Assembly: GCA_020053615.1 (NCBI GenBank)
Contig: JAGVMW010000095.1
Span: 1 to 17,375 of the forward strand
DNA from: an archaeon
GTDB taxonomy: Archaea; Nanobdellota; Nanobdellia; Woesearchaeales; GW2011-AR9
Length of the DNA stretch: 17,375 nt
Direction: 5' to 3'
Position numbers and translations under genes: made by a program. Position 1 is the stretch's first letter, and every line of letters begins with the position of its first letter. A model generated the notes under the pieces. That model worked only from the letters and a program-made list of their open reading frames with translations. It did no database searches and had not been told where the DNA came from. Positions 8,531 to 16,653 of the stretch are shown piece by piece.

Positions 8531-11500
8531 TTATCCCATATCCACCCCAAATTCATTTTCGGCAACTACTTGCAGTCCTTGATAAATCTTAGTTCTGATG
8601 ATGTGTTTACCAGCATACATTTCACCATATTTCAACTGCTGGGCGAAGATTAACGGCTCCGTTTGCTTGATGTTATACGGCCCATATAATTCATTAAATC
8701 GTGTGTTAAACGTTCTGTCGGTGTTTTCTTTAATTACTTCCAATTCTAAGAAGTATTGTCCGGTGCCGATTATGGGTGTGCCAATGATAGCTCCAGTTAT
8801 GCCGCTACTGCTTTTAATTCCACCAATCTTTTCGCTGGGAACGATTACAGCATACAAGTCCATTGTTTTTTTAGATTCATCTAAATCTACTGCTGTTCCT
8901 AGAACTGACTTCTTTTCCAATTGGAATTCCTTTTCATTTACGGAAACTCCATTAGTTGTAAATTGCATCTTCATCTGTCTGGATTGAGCTAATCCTTCTT
9001 TGATTTCGATGACTTGGTCGATTTTCTCTCCCGGATTTAGTGTGATTTCTTTAGAGTTTACTATTTCTGCTTTGAGCAGTCTTCCTGAGATAGATTCTCC
9101 GGAACTGACAATTTGAGATAGTTTCATTAGTAAAGAATCGCCGAATCCTAACGTTTTTCGGGTGATGATAAAGTAAGGGTCGTCTATTTCTTGTTGTAGT
9201 TCTGGAAAAAGGTACATTTTCTTAGTTCCGATGTTTTCTAAGGTTATGGTTACGGCAGTGATGTCATCAGATATTTTAGAAGTAGTTATTTCTGTGGTTT
9301 TAATGAATTTCTTGACTTCTTCAGGAGTGTAAGTATCGGCTGGAAGTTCTGTTGAAGGAGGTGTGGTTTTCTTGGAAGTAGTGGTGGTGGTTACTGTAGG
9401 TGTTACGGCGGGAGTGGTTGCTGCGGCTGCGGCGGTGGTGCTACTGCTTCCTCCGCCGGAACCTAAGTGAACTTCTGCAGCAGGACAGGTAGTTATCAAT
9501 GGAGCAAAATCAGCTCCAGTTCCGGAAAATTTGCTCGATGAAGAAGCATTGTAAGGCCAATCATTCGCACCTGCACTAGAAACATTATCAGCGTATCCAT
9601 CTCCAGTCAAGTCTCTTCCTTTGTCGCAATAGTCTGCATATTGATTACCCCTATTCTGAATCGTTCCCGAAATATTAATTAAAGTATTAAAGTTATTTAC
9701 ATAGCTTGAATCATTAAGTGAGATGATATTGTAACTCGATGCACTAAAATTATTGTGGTAAATGGTATTATTAATAGAGGGATACGCTGATTCAAAATTT
9801 ATAGCGCGGAAGATCCCGGAGAAGCTGTTGTTGGAAATAGTATTATGAGATGAAGAATGAAAAATTATGCCGTCCCATACTGAGCTGCTATCTCCGCTGA
9901 ACGTGTTGTTAGAGATAATATTATTATTTGAAGAATAAAGACGAATCCCTTCTCGAAGTGCACCATCGGCTCCAGTAAAAGTATTGTTGTTTATCAAAGA
10001 TCCATCGCATCCATCTAAAGTCATCCCAATACCTTTTGAGAACCTAGAATTGGTCATAGTGATTCCATTAAAATCATAACAGTTAAAACCAATGGTTAAA
10101 TCCGTAAGATTCAATCCAATTAAAGTTATGTTTTCACCACGGCGAGCATCTATGCCATAAAAGAAACCACCGAGAGTACAACCGACAATCTGAGTATTAT
10201 TGTATCCATCCACTGATATTTTTCCATCACCATATCCGCTTAGAATAGTTCCATCGCAATTCAACACGATACTATTGTTTTCCAGGCGTATTGAGCTTGA
10301 CAGAGTATAAGTTCCCGGGCAAAAAGTGGTGTTACTTGTGATGGAAGAACTCGCCAACGGAGAAACACAATCCAAAGTTAAACTTAAATTAACTTGAGGA
10401 TAACTGAATTGAGAAATATTTAAAATCGTAGAATTAGTTCGAACTCCGCTGGATGAAGTAAAGGAAACAGTAACGTTGTGGGGAGTCAAATAAGTGGTAC
10501 CGGAACTATTAACCTGTATCTCTGTTAATCTTAAAGTGGCAATTCCGGAATTATCGGTAGTGGTAGAATAATCAAGCAATCCGGATGAATTGAAATATCC
10601 ATAAACATTAGCATTGGGAAGCGCGGTTCCATTATTATAAGTTACGTTAACTCCTACATACTTCTGGGTGAAAACGTTAGCAGTTCCACTAATATTTATT
10701 TTACTAATATTTACTGAAGTGTTCACAAAATAATTGTTGGTTCCGCCGCTGTTCTGAGCAAAAACGTCTAAAGTATTATTGGTAAAAGTGGAGCTAGACA
10801 CAATGTTGTTATTAGAAATATTAAAAACTATTGCAGTAGAAGAATTGGTTATTGTTATAGCATTGATATTACTGGAGTTAGAATTTAACAGTAATATTCC
10901 TTGTGAATAATTGCTGATTCTTAGGTTTTGAATAGTTATATTGGTAGCTCCGCTTAGATTTATTCCCGTACCGGAGCCCGTCCCAGTTAAAGTATAATTG
11001 TTTCCGTCAATAATTATATTGCTCCCAGCTAAGTTTAATCCGCTACCGGGGCAGTTATAATCTCCTCCCATCTCAAAGTCGCTAGTAAGAGTATCTCCGC
11101 AACTAACTTTGGTAAGAGTAAGATTAGCTGAAGCATAGGTCAGGTCTTCTAAATTAATGGAAGTACTATTCTGGGTGTAATTACCTAGCTGTGCTGTAAT
11201 TGTTCCGGGAGTGACATAATAGTTAATCTCATTCTGGCGATATAGTTCAGTTAAAGCTAGTCTAACCACCCCGGTTCCATCAGTACTGCCAGAATCATCA
11301 ACTTCTCCTAAAGAGTTATATCCAATAACATTAACTCCAGCTAAAGCCCCACCGGTAGAATTGGTAACATTCACGTCAACATACCATTTTACGTAGACTT
11401 TTCCACCGGAATAAACATAAATTTTACTTTTGTTGATGGAATTGTTGATTGAAGTGATATTGCTATTATATCCAGTTATTATTCCCATATCAAACGTATT

Positions 11501-14500
11501 GCTGAGGAAAGTGCTGTTGGTGAAAATGTTGTTATAAGACTTTCGAGTTTCGGAAAAATTTATCACCACACCATACGTGTTGTTAACTATTCTCTCTGAA
11601 GTAAAGTTAGAGCTGCTGATGCTCGAAAAGCTGTATCCATAGGTGCTTCCAGAGACATAATTATTTTGATAAGACCCGGATGCAGCAACAGCTACGATCC
11701 CGGTAGGAATATTGTTGGTTAAGTAATTTCCAGAAATAGTAGCAGTTCCAGAATAAATCCCCCCCGAGAGATAAGATTCTCGTGTGCCATTATTATAACT
11801 GATGGTATTGTTTAAAATCGCACCTCCGCTGGAAGCAGAAGAAATACCTCTGTCAGTAGTGTTAGAAACAGTGTTGTTGAAAATGGTCACATTACTGCTA
11901 GAATAGATGTTTATCCCCGTGCGGAATTGAGAAATCAAGCAGTTTTTGATCAAAGCGTTATTAGATGACAGTACATAAATGCCAGTACCATTGTTTAGGT
12001 TATTTAAGCTACTGATGCTGTATCCTTTACAATCTAAAGTAGGATTATTATCTGCATTAAAGATAACTGCATTAGAGCTGCAATTGTTGATATTGCTGCT
12101 TAAATTGAACGAAGAGCTAACAACCATCCCGCAATGGGGTAGAGTACAATTAAATTCTGAACCACCGGGATAAGAGCTGTTTAAGATAGGACTAAAATCA
12201 ACTGTCCCCCATCCGCTAATATTCGCTGAAATTAGGTTGCAATCAGTAGTTCCCCACCAATTATTTTTTGAGGGTAACAGGCTTATGATGATGGGGTAAT
12301 AGATGGAGTAAGAGTTATTGAGCAGGTTATTGTAAGTGATATTGTTGTTATAAGAATTTTCGTCGATATATACCCCGTAATTATTATTGGTGATATTATT
12401 ATAAGCAATTTGAGTCTGTTCAGATGATCGATGATAAATGGCATAAGTATTATTATAAATATTATTAGTCGTGATATAATTACCGGTGGTTGCATTAAGA
12501 TAAATGCCTGAATAAGAATTATTATAAATAGTATTACCACTTAAATTATTATAGGGGTATGATTTAACATATATTCCCCGGGAAAATCCGTTAATACGGC
12601 AGTTTTTAACGGTAACATTTTGGGCGATAAGGTTTATTCCATTATTGCTGCCGCTTCCCGAGATTACATTATTATTGCAGTCAAAAATTAGGTTGTTGTC
12701 GGTGAAATTCAAGCCTATGCCAGAACAGCTGGTAAGATTACTGCGCAGAGAATCAGAAGAAGCCACGCTATCACCACAGATATAATCTGTAATGACTATA
12801 GAAGCATTATTCCACTCTGATTCATTAGCACTCCCGTCATTCATCCGTACGGAACAAGTCCAATTTTCTCCAGCAGTGGTTAATGCTGACGCAAGAACAG
12901 TAATATTAGTGAGAGTTCCATTGCTAATTGTAGTGTTGCCAGAGGAGAATTCTATGCTGTTATTATACCAAATCCACTGTGCGATGAGTGAAGTCTGCTC
13001 GGGGTCTTCTCCTTTAGCCCAACAGGTGAGATTATCAAAAGTGGCATTCCGCGAACTGGAAGCATTCAAAATAAGTTGAGTTGTATTTGGTGCAGTATTA
13101 TTGGTCCCGCCAATTGCAGAGAAACTTCCAACTGAAGAAGAATTAATTATCAAAGTTCCGCCTGACCAGCTTAGCTGAGTGCAACCGCTTCCTAAACAAT
13201 TAGTGCCTGAAGCTTGAATCTCGCTGTTATTCATGCTGTAATTTCCTAATTGAAGCACTTGAGAAACTACAGTGAAATTCAACTGATAAAAAGTAAGATT
13301 TACAGTAGAGTTAACGTGAGAATTATTCAAACTGAATGCAGTAATATTCACCGCAAGAGTATTATTTCCAACAAAAACATTTGTCCCTGAAGCGATAGGG
13401 GCGTCAAAAGTTAAGTTCTTAGGAAAACTACCGTTTGTGGAATCAACCCACCTAATTTCTCCAAATGAATTGTTGTAAAAAAGATAGTTCATATAACTGT
13501 CCCCGGTGTCGTCATACATCTCATAATAATTAGTAGAAGTAAGGTTATTATTTCCCAAGAGATTATTAACCGAAGTGCTTTTCAAGTAAATGGCGGTGGA
13601 AGTTGCTCCGGTTATTGAAACAGTGTTATTATACACTAAATTTTGGTCAGCATTGAAAAGATAGATGCCATGGGCACTAGTGCCATTAGTAATTATTAGA
13701 TTGCTGCTCAAAGTATTATTATCGGAATTTGTCAGGTAGAATCCATCCCCCTGGTTGCCGGTGGTGATGATGCTGTTATTAGTAAAGGTGTTGTTATGGC
13801 CTAAAATCGCCAGCCCATATCCGCCAGTGTTGCTGGTGTTCAACACATTGCCGCTAAGATGGTTAGAGTTGCCAGCCACGTCTATTCCATAAGCATTGCT
13901 CCCAGTAGCATAAATTGTATTATTCAAGATAAAGTTATTAGCTGTAGCTATCTCAATGCCGTATCCTAAAATAGTTCCTACATAGATAGTATTATTTTGG
14001 ATTACTCCTCCAGAAGCAGACTGAAAATATATTCCAACTTTTTCGGTAGCACTGGCATTAATTCCGTAAAGAATACAATTTTTAACAGTTACATTAGCAT
14101 ACCCATTGTTATAAATTCCATAAGTAGTATCTCCACCGGATGAAAAATTAATCAGATATCCAGCGCAGTCTAAAGAAATGCCACTTGCATTAATGATAAA
14201 ACAAGTTCCACTAGAATTAACATTTGCAGTTAGAGTTAGATTTCCAGTAACATTTCCACAGCTGGTGGAATTTGCATCTTGAACTCCAATCCCATTGCTA
14301 CTAGTTTCTCCTAATAGATTGATATTATTAAAATTGCCAGCAGATGATGTAGATTTATTATAGGTTATTTCTGATGCAATTGTAACTTTATCTATCTCAC
14401 CAACCTCTTCTGTTGGCACTCCCATTTCATCAATGGTGCTAACAGCCGCACCAGTTAACCAACCTTCGCTTGAAAAGTCATTAAAGAAGAACATTCCTGT

Positions 14501-14563
14501 AACTAAGAACAACAAAGCCACAGCTATTACTATCGCTACATCCTCTTTTTTACACCAGTACAT
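8531..14563 (-). CDS. Giant secreted/membrane-anchored multi-module beta-helix surface protein
   Basis: This 2010-residue protein has a short basic N-terminus (KK at 5-6), a hydrophobic segment at about 8-27 and the motif LTGAAV at 36-41. At least five beta-helix modules can be seen, opening at about residues 96, 595, 808, 1154 and 1398, each with a Cys-rich start and a 'lDC.g..i.G' core. Between them are an Ig-like domain (~490-595) and two KWYVDVNV-type modules (~1056-1150 and ~1299-1395). The last helix ends in DLTGDGYAD, a possible Ca-binding loop like the NosD-type ending. An Ala/Thr-rich linker (~1700-1745) leads to a ~263-residue C-terminal domain that contains no N-x-S/T sequon, unlike the crowded region before it. 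There is no C-terminal membrane helix, so it is held by the N-terminal segment or released. The ATG at 14563 sits 30 bp from a TATA box. The gene is convergent with the other giant, with a 10-bp gap. A surface role is inferred. Confidence 0.85.
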   Translation of the reverse strand: MYWCKKEDVAIVIAVALLFLVTGMFFFNDFSSEGWLTGAAVSTIDEMGVPTEEVGEIDKVTIASEITYNKSTSSAGNFNNINLLGETSSNGIGVQDANSTSCGNVTGNLTLTANVNSSGTCFIINASGISLDCAGYLINFSSGGDTTYGIYNNGYANVTVKNCILYGINASATEKVGIYFQSASGGVIQNNTIYVGTILGYGIEIATANNFILNNTIYATGSNAYGIDVAGNSNHLSGNVLNTSNTGGYGLAILGHNNTFTNNSIITTGNQGDGFYLTNSDNNTLSSNLIITNGTSAHGIYLFNADQNLVYNNTVSITGATSTAIYLKSTSVNNLLGNNNLTSTNYYEMYDDTGDSYMNYLFYNNSFGEIRWVDSTNGSFPKNLTFDAPIASGTNVFVGNNTLAVNITAFSLNNSHVNSTVNLTFYQLNFTVVSQVLQLGNYSMNNSEIQASGTNCLGSGCTQLSWSGGTLIINSSSVGSFSAIGGTNNTAPNTTQLILNASSSRNATFDNLTCWAKGEDPEQTSLIAQWIWYNNSIEFSSGNTTISNGTLTNITVLASALTTAGENWTCSVRMNDGSANESEWNNASIVITDYICGDSVASSDSLRSNLTSCSGIGLNFTDNNLIFDCNNNVISGSGSNNGINLIAQNVTVKNCRINGFSRGIYVKSYPYNNLSGNTIYNNSYSGIYLNATTGNYITTNNIYNNTYAIYHRSSEQTQIAYNNITNNNYGVYIDENSYNNNITYNNLLNNSYSIYYPIIISLLPSKNNWWGTTDCNLISANISGWGTVDFSPILNSSYPGGSEFNCTLPHCGMVVSSSFNLSSNINNCSSNAVIFNADNNPTLDCKGYSISSLNNLNNGTGIYVLSSNNALIKNCLISQFRTGINIYSSSNVTIFNNTVSNTTDRGISSASSGGAILNNTISYNNGTRESYLSGGIYSGTATISGNYLTNNIPTGIVAVAASGSYQNNYVSGSTYGYSFSSISSSNFTSERIVNNTYGVVINFSETRKSYNNIFTNSTFLSNTFDMGIITGYNSNITSINNSINKSKIYVYSGGKVYVKWYVDVNVTNSTGGALAGVNVIGYNSLGEVDDSGSTDGTGVVRLALTELYRQNEINYYVTPGTITAQLGNYTQNSTSINLEDLTYASANLTLTKVSCGDTLTSDFEMGGDYNCPGSGLNLAGSNIIIDGNNYTLTGTGSGTGINLSGATNITIQNLRISNYSQGILLLNSNSSNINAITITNSSTAIVFNISNNNIVSSSTFTNNTLDVFAQNSGGTNNYFVNTSVNISKINISGTANVFTQKYVGVNVTYNNGTALPNANVYGYFNSSGLLDYSTTTDNSGIATLRLTEIQVNSSGTTYLTPHNVTVSFTSSSGVRTNSTILNISQFSYPQVNLSLTLDCVSPLASSSITSNTTFCPGTYTLSSSIRLENNSIVLNCDGTILSGYGDGKISVDGYNNTQIVGCTLGGFFYGIDARRGENITLIGLNLTDLTIGFNCYDFNGITMTNSRFSKGIGMTLDGCDGSLINNNTFTGADGALREGIRLYSSNNNIISNNTFSGDSSSVWDGIIFHSSSHNTISNNSFSGIFRAINFESAYPSINNTIYHNNFSASSYNIISLNDSSYVNNFNTLINISGTIQNRGNQYADYCDKGRDLTGDGYADNVSSAGANDWPYNASSSSKFSGTGADFAPLITTCPAAEVHLGSGGGSSSTTAAAAATTPAVTPTVTTTTTSKKTTPPSTELPADTYTPEEVKKFIKTTEITTSKISDDITAVTITLENIGTKKMYLFPELQQEIDDPYFIITRKTLGFGDSLLMKLSQIVSSGESISGRLLKAEIVNSKEITLNPGEKIDQVIEIKEGLAQSRQMKMQFTTNGVSVNEKEFQLEKKSVLGTAVDLDESKKTMDLYAVIVPSEKIGGIKSSSGITGAIIGTPIIGTGQYFLELEVIKENTDRTFNTRFNELYGPYNIKQTEPLIFAQQLKYGEMYAGKHIIRTKIYQGLQVVAENEFGVDMG

Positions 14564-14589
14564 AATTAGAGGTAGAGAAGAAAGCAGGG

Positions 14590-14597
14590 TTTATAAA
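14590..14597 (-). promoter_or_regulatory. TATA box for the second giant surface protein
   Basis: TTTATAAA is centred about 30 bp upstream of the start codon at 14563 on the minus strand. This predicts transcription starting about 4 bases before the ATG. The intervening sequence is pyrimidine-rich with no ribosome binding site, consistent with a near-leaderless mRNA. Confidence 0.65.
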
Positions 14598-14670
14598 TAA
14601 TTGCATTGATTTGGAAGTATATTTGCTCAAATTAAACGGAGAAATAACTACTTAAAATAACTCAAAAGAT

Positions 14671-14837
14671 ATTTGTTTAGCATTAAATTCGACAGCGGCC
14701 TCATAATGTGAGTGCGCTCACACTTCAAAATTCTCGACGTGATAATCGCAGAGCAGCATCCCCGTATGGGGCAAGTCCCCCTACTGCCCTCGCAGAGTTA
14801 CTTCGAAAGAATTTTGACCTGATGATGCTAAACAAAT
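14671..14837. ncRNA. Candidate structured RNA element (nested three-way fold), family unknown
   Basis: The element is closed by a perfect 13-bp inverted repeat, ATTTGTTTAGCAT (14671-14683) with ATGCTAAACAAAT (14825-14837). Inside are a hairpin TGTGAG-TGCG-CTCACA (14707-14722) and a 10-bp stem TCAAAATTCT (14725-14734) with AGAATTTTGA (14808-14817). That stem continues with CGA/TCG and encloses GTGA/TTAC and GCAG/CTGC pairs. At the tip, CCCC (14760-14763), GGGG (14768-14771) and CCCC (14777-14780) allow two mutually exclusive hairpins. TCGCAGAG occurs twice (14746-14753, 14790-14797). The pairing is the same on both strands. A weak TATA-like ACTTAAAATA just upstream (about 14649-14658) would favour plus-strand transcription. 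No tRNA, 5S, SRP, RNase P or riboswitch pattern that I know fits. A partial relative lies at the right edge of the window. Confidence 0.5.
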
Positions 14838-14852
14838 TCAGAAACTAAATCC

Positions 14853-15368
14853 TTACACCACTACAACTTTACAGCTGCACGGCAATTTTCTAGCCGCTCG
14901 AGCTAAAGCGTCTCTGCCCAACTTAATATTAGCTTGATTCAAACGTAATTCAGCAATTATCTGTCCGCCTTTTACTCTTGCAGCAGAGCTTATAGCTTTA
15001 CCATAAGGACGGGCCATACCAGTACTCAATCTGTCTGCTCCTGCTCCTGAAGCTAAGGCGTGCTCTCTTAATACGTGAAAAGGATATACTCTTAATTTGT
15101 AGAAGTAATTTGCTCCTAAAGCTATTTCCAATATTCTATTGGATGACATCCTGGCTGCTTCTAAAGCGTTATTACGGATATTGGTAGATTTATCAGAAAT
15201 CAGCAGCATAGTAGTGTCGTACTTCTTCTTCTGGTCTCCCATCTCAAATTTAACTAGTTTAGAGTTTGGAAATCCACCCCGAACGTAATTCTTCTTATTA
15301 TACTTACTAATTCTAGTGTACGGCCGTTCCAGACGCTGATACGCTTTAAACTTTCTTATGCGAACCAT
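14853..15368 (-). CDS. rpl10e: Archaeal large-subunit ribosomal protein L10e (uL16 family)
   Basis: This 171-residue protein is a full-length archaeal/eukaryotic-type L10e. It opens with MVRIRKFKAYQRLERPYTR and keeps family blocks such as GGFPNSKLVKFEMG, then ALEAARMSSNR, PFHVLREHALASGAGADRLS, TGMARPYGKA and the GGQII region. L10e sits in the large ribosomal subunit near the central protuberance and the tRNA-binding face, where it helps organise 23S rRNA. Length and domain content are normal for the family, with no break or missing block. The ATG at 15368 lies about 27 bp from its TATA box, so the mRNA is probably leaderless. It stands alone here, not in a ribosomal operon, and is divergent from the lipid-kinase gene. 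Confidence 0.95.
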   Translation of the reverse strand: MVRIRKFKAYQRLERPYTRISKYNKKNYVRGGFPNSKLVKFEMGDQKKKYDTTMLLISDKSTNIRNNALEAARMSSNRILEIALGANYFYKLRVYPFHVLREHALASGAGADRLSTGMARPYGKAISSAARVKGGQIIAELRLNQANIKLGRDALARAARKLPCSCKVVVV

Positions 15369-15391
15369 GTTTTTATCTGAATTAGGGCTTA

Positions 15392-15399
15392 TTTATAAA
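15392..15399 (-). promoter_or_regulatory. TATA box for L10e
   Basis: TTTATAAA is centred 27 bp upstream of the L10e ATG on the minus strand, which predicts transcription starting at the ATG itself. The 123-bp space to the divergent kinase gene holds both promoters. Confidence 0.75.
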
Positions 15400-15462
15400 G
15401 ATTTAGATTGTTTTTTAGTTTGAAATGATGAATAACAGAGATGAGAGGATTAATCGGTTAAT

Positions 15463-15470
15463 TTTATATA
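15463..15470 (+). promoter_or_regulatory. TATA box for the lipid kinase/DUF6879 operon
   Basis: TTTATATA (within TTTTATATAAAA) is centred about 25 bp before the ATG at 15492, giving a leaderless start. An inverted repeat ATTAA-TCGG-TTAAT (15449-15462) abuts the box and could be a regulator site or part of the BRE region; that role is speculative. Confidence 0.7.
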
Positions 15471-15491
15471 AAACTCACCTTTCGAGATATT

Positions 15492-16640
15492 ATGGCGCAT
15501 CGCCCACTCACCTACCTCTGTATCTTTAACACTACTGCTGGCAGCTTCTCCCGTTGGGAAGCGCAGCGAATAAAAGAAATCCTTAACGCAGAGCCACGCT
15601 TACTAAAAGGAGAAGTGTTTGCTACCCGTTCGCAAAAAGATTTAGAAAACCGGTTAAAAGAATATGCTGATTTTCATCCAGATATCTTAGGCATCGGCGG
15701 CGGAGACGGAACCGCTTCTCAAACTTTAACTTCCGTCTACAATCTCTGGAATTACCTGCCGGAAATTATTGCTCCATTTTCCATGGGTACAGTCAATCAA
15801 TGGGCTGCTCCCCCCGATTTAAACGATGGTTTAGTGGATAAAGCTAAAAAAATAGTTCACTGGCCTTCTACTAAACCCATACAATTAGCTAAATACTTGC
15901 TTCGCTGCGCTAAGAAAGAAGAACAACCACGCACACAACCTTTGGATTTGTTGGATATCAATGGTAAAAAAGGCTTCAACACCGGCTTCGGAGCAGTGCC
16001 AAAAGTATTATGGATATACTACGGAAAAACTCCGGAGCAATATCATCGTCTGGAAGAAGACCTTAGGAACAGCCCTCCACAAGATTATTCCAGAGAATTA
16101 AATAGAATTTGGAACGAAAGAACAGCAATGGATATCCTCTCCGATGGGACCGGCGGATTGTTAAAAAGAAGTGGAGCAGTTTATGTTTTTTCTGCTGTAG
16201 CTTATTCAATGGCATCGCTATTAGACCCTGATAGGAGAGAATTCTTTCAGGGGCCGTTTGAGGGAGAAGTAGAAATGGATGGGAAAAAGATAGAATCGGA
16301 AAGGTTAGTTAATGCCGTATACGTATCCACTTATCCCGGAGTAAACTTAGGGATTAAATGGGTTAATCTTCTTCCTGCACCGGAAGCAGGAACTGAACCG
16401 GGAAAAATGCAAGTGGTTCTTTGCACTGATTCATTGTTTGGAGTCATCAACCAGCTTCCCAGGTTATTTACCGGAGAACATTTAGAAAATGTGTATTATC
16501 ATTCTGCGACGGAATTGAAGCTGCGTTCAGAACTGCCATTAGTTGGGCATATCGAAGCTGATTTTGTAGTAGCAAAAGAATTCATTATTCGATACGATAG
16601 AACGTTGAAAGTGGTAGCTCCGTTTGGAAGGAAAGGATGA
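15492..16640 (+). CDS. Diacylglycerol/lipid kinase family protein (YegS/LCB5-like)
   Basis: This 382-residue protein has the nucleotide-binding signature GGGDGT at residues 69-74, preceded by a beta-alpha-beta start (YLCIFNTTAGS) and followed by MGTVN (98-102), where the family usually has P-x-GT-x-N. Such proteins transfer phosphate from ATP or another nucleotide to a lipid hydroxyl at the membrane face. The C-terminal half has the expected second-domain features, such as GFNTGFGA (family: N-x-x-S/T-x-G-x-G/A). Near the end, where the family has a DGE motif, the sequence reads GHIEADFV, so that acidic pair is altered. The protein is somewhat longer than the ~300 residues common in bacteria. 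It starts 25 bp from its TATA box and is followed 13 bp later by the DUF6879-like gene. The substrate is unknown; it may act on archaeal ether lipids, or have lost activity. Confidence 0.8.
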   Translation: MAHRPLTYLCIFNTTAGSFSRWEAQRIKEILNAEPRLLKGEVFATRSQKDLENRLKEYADFHPDILGIGGGDGTASQTLTSVYNLWNYLPEIIAPFSMGTVNQWAAPPDLNDGLVDKAKKIVHWPSTKPIQLAKYLLRCAKKEEQPRTQPLDLLDINGKKGFNTGFGAVPKVLWIYYGKTPEQYHRLEEDLRNSPPQDYSRELNRIWNERTAMDILSDGTGGLLKRSGAVYVFSAVAYSMASLLDPDRREFFQGPFEGEVEMDGKKIESERLVNAVYVSTYPGVNLGIKWVNLLPAPEAGTEPGKMQVVLCTDSLFGVINQLPRLFTGEHLENVYYHSATELKLRSELPLVGHIEADFVVAKEFIIRYDRTLKVVAPFGRKG

Positions 16641-16653
16641 GAGGAAGAAAGGT
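16641..16653 (+). promoter_or_regulatory. Ribosome binding site that sets the start of the DUF6879-like gene
   Basis: The purine-rich sequence GAGGAAGAAAGGT lies between the kinase stop codon (16638-16640) and the ATG at 16654. The ATG is therefore a better start than the in-frame TTG at 16624 inside the kinase gene. This is the only clear ribosome binding site in the window, as expected for an internal gene of an operon. Confidence 0.6.

Noticed and set aside
8598..8987. Plus-strand open frame of 129 codons opposite the second giant gene
   Set aside because: It is antisense to a well-structured domain, with no recognisable protein features.
14739..14822. Possible C/D box sRNA (GTGATAA as box C, CTGA as box D)
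   Set aside because: Box C has a mismatch, the flanking terminal stem and internal C'/D' boxes are missing, and the GC-rich tip hairpins do not suit guide regions.
14816..14848. CTGATGA ... GAAAC looks like a hammerhead ribozyme core
   Set aside because: The segment between the two motifs forms only about two base pairs instead of a real stem II, and no fitting stems I and III were found.
16624..16653. TTG start for the DUF6879-like gene, overlapping the kinase
   Set aside because: The ATG at 16654 has a purine-rich ribosome binding site directly upstream, and the extra ten residues are a charged read-through of that site.
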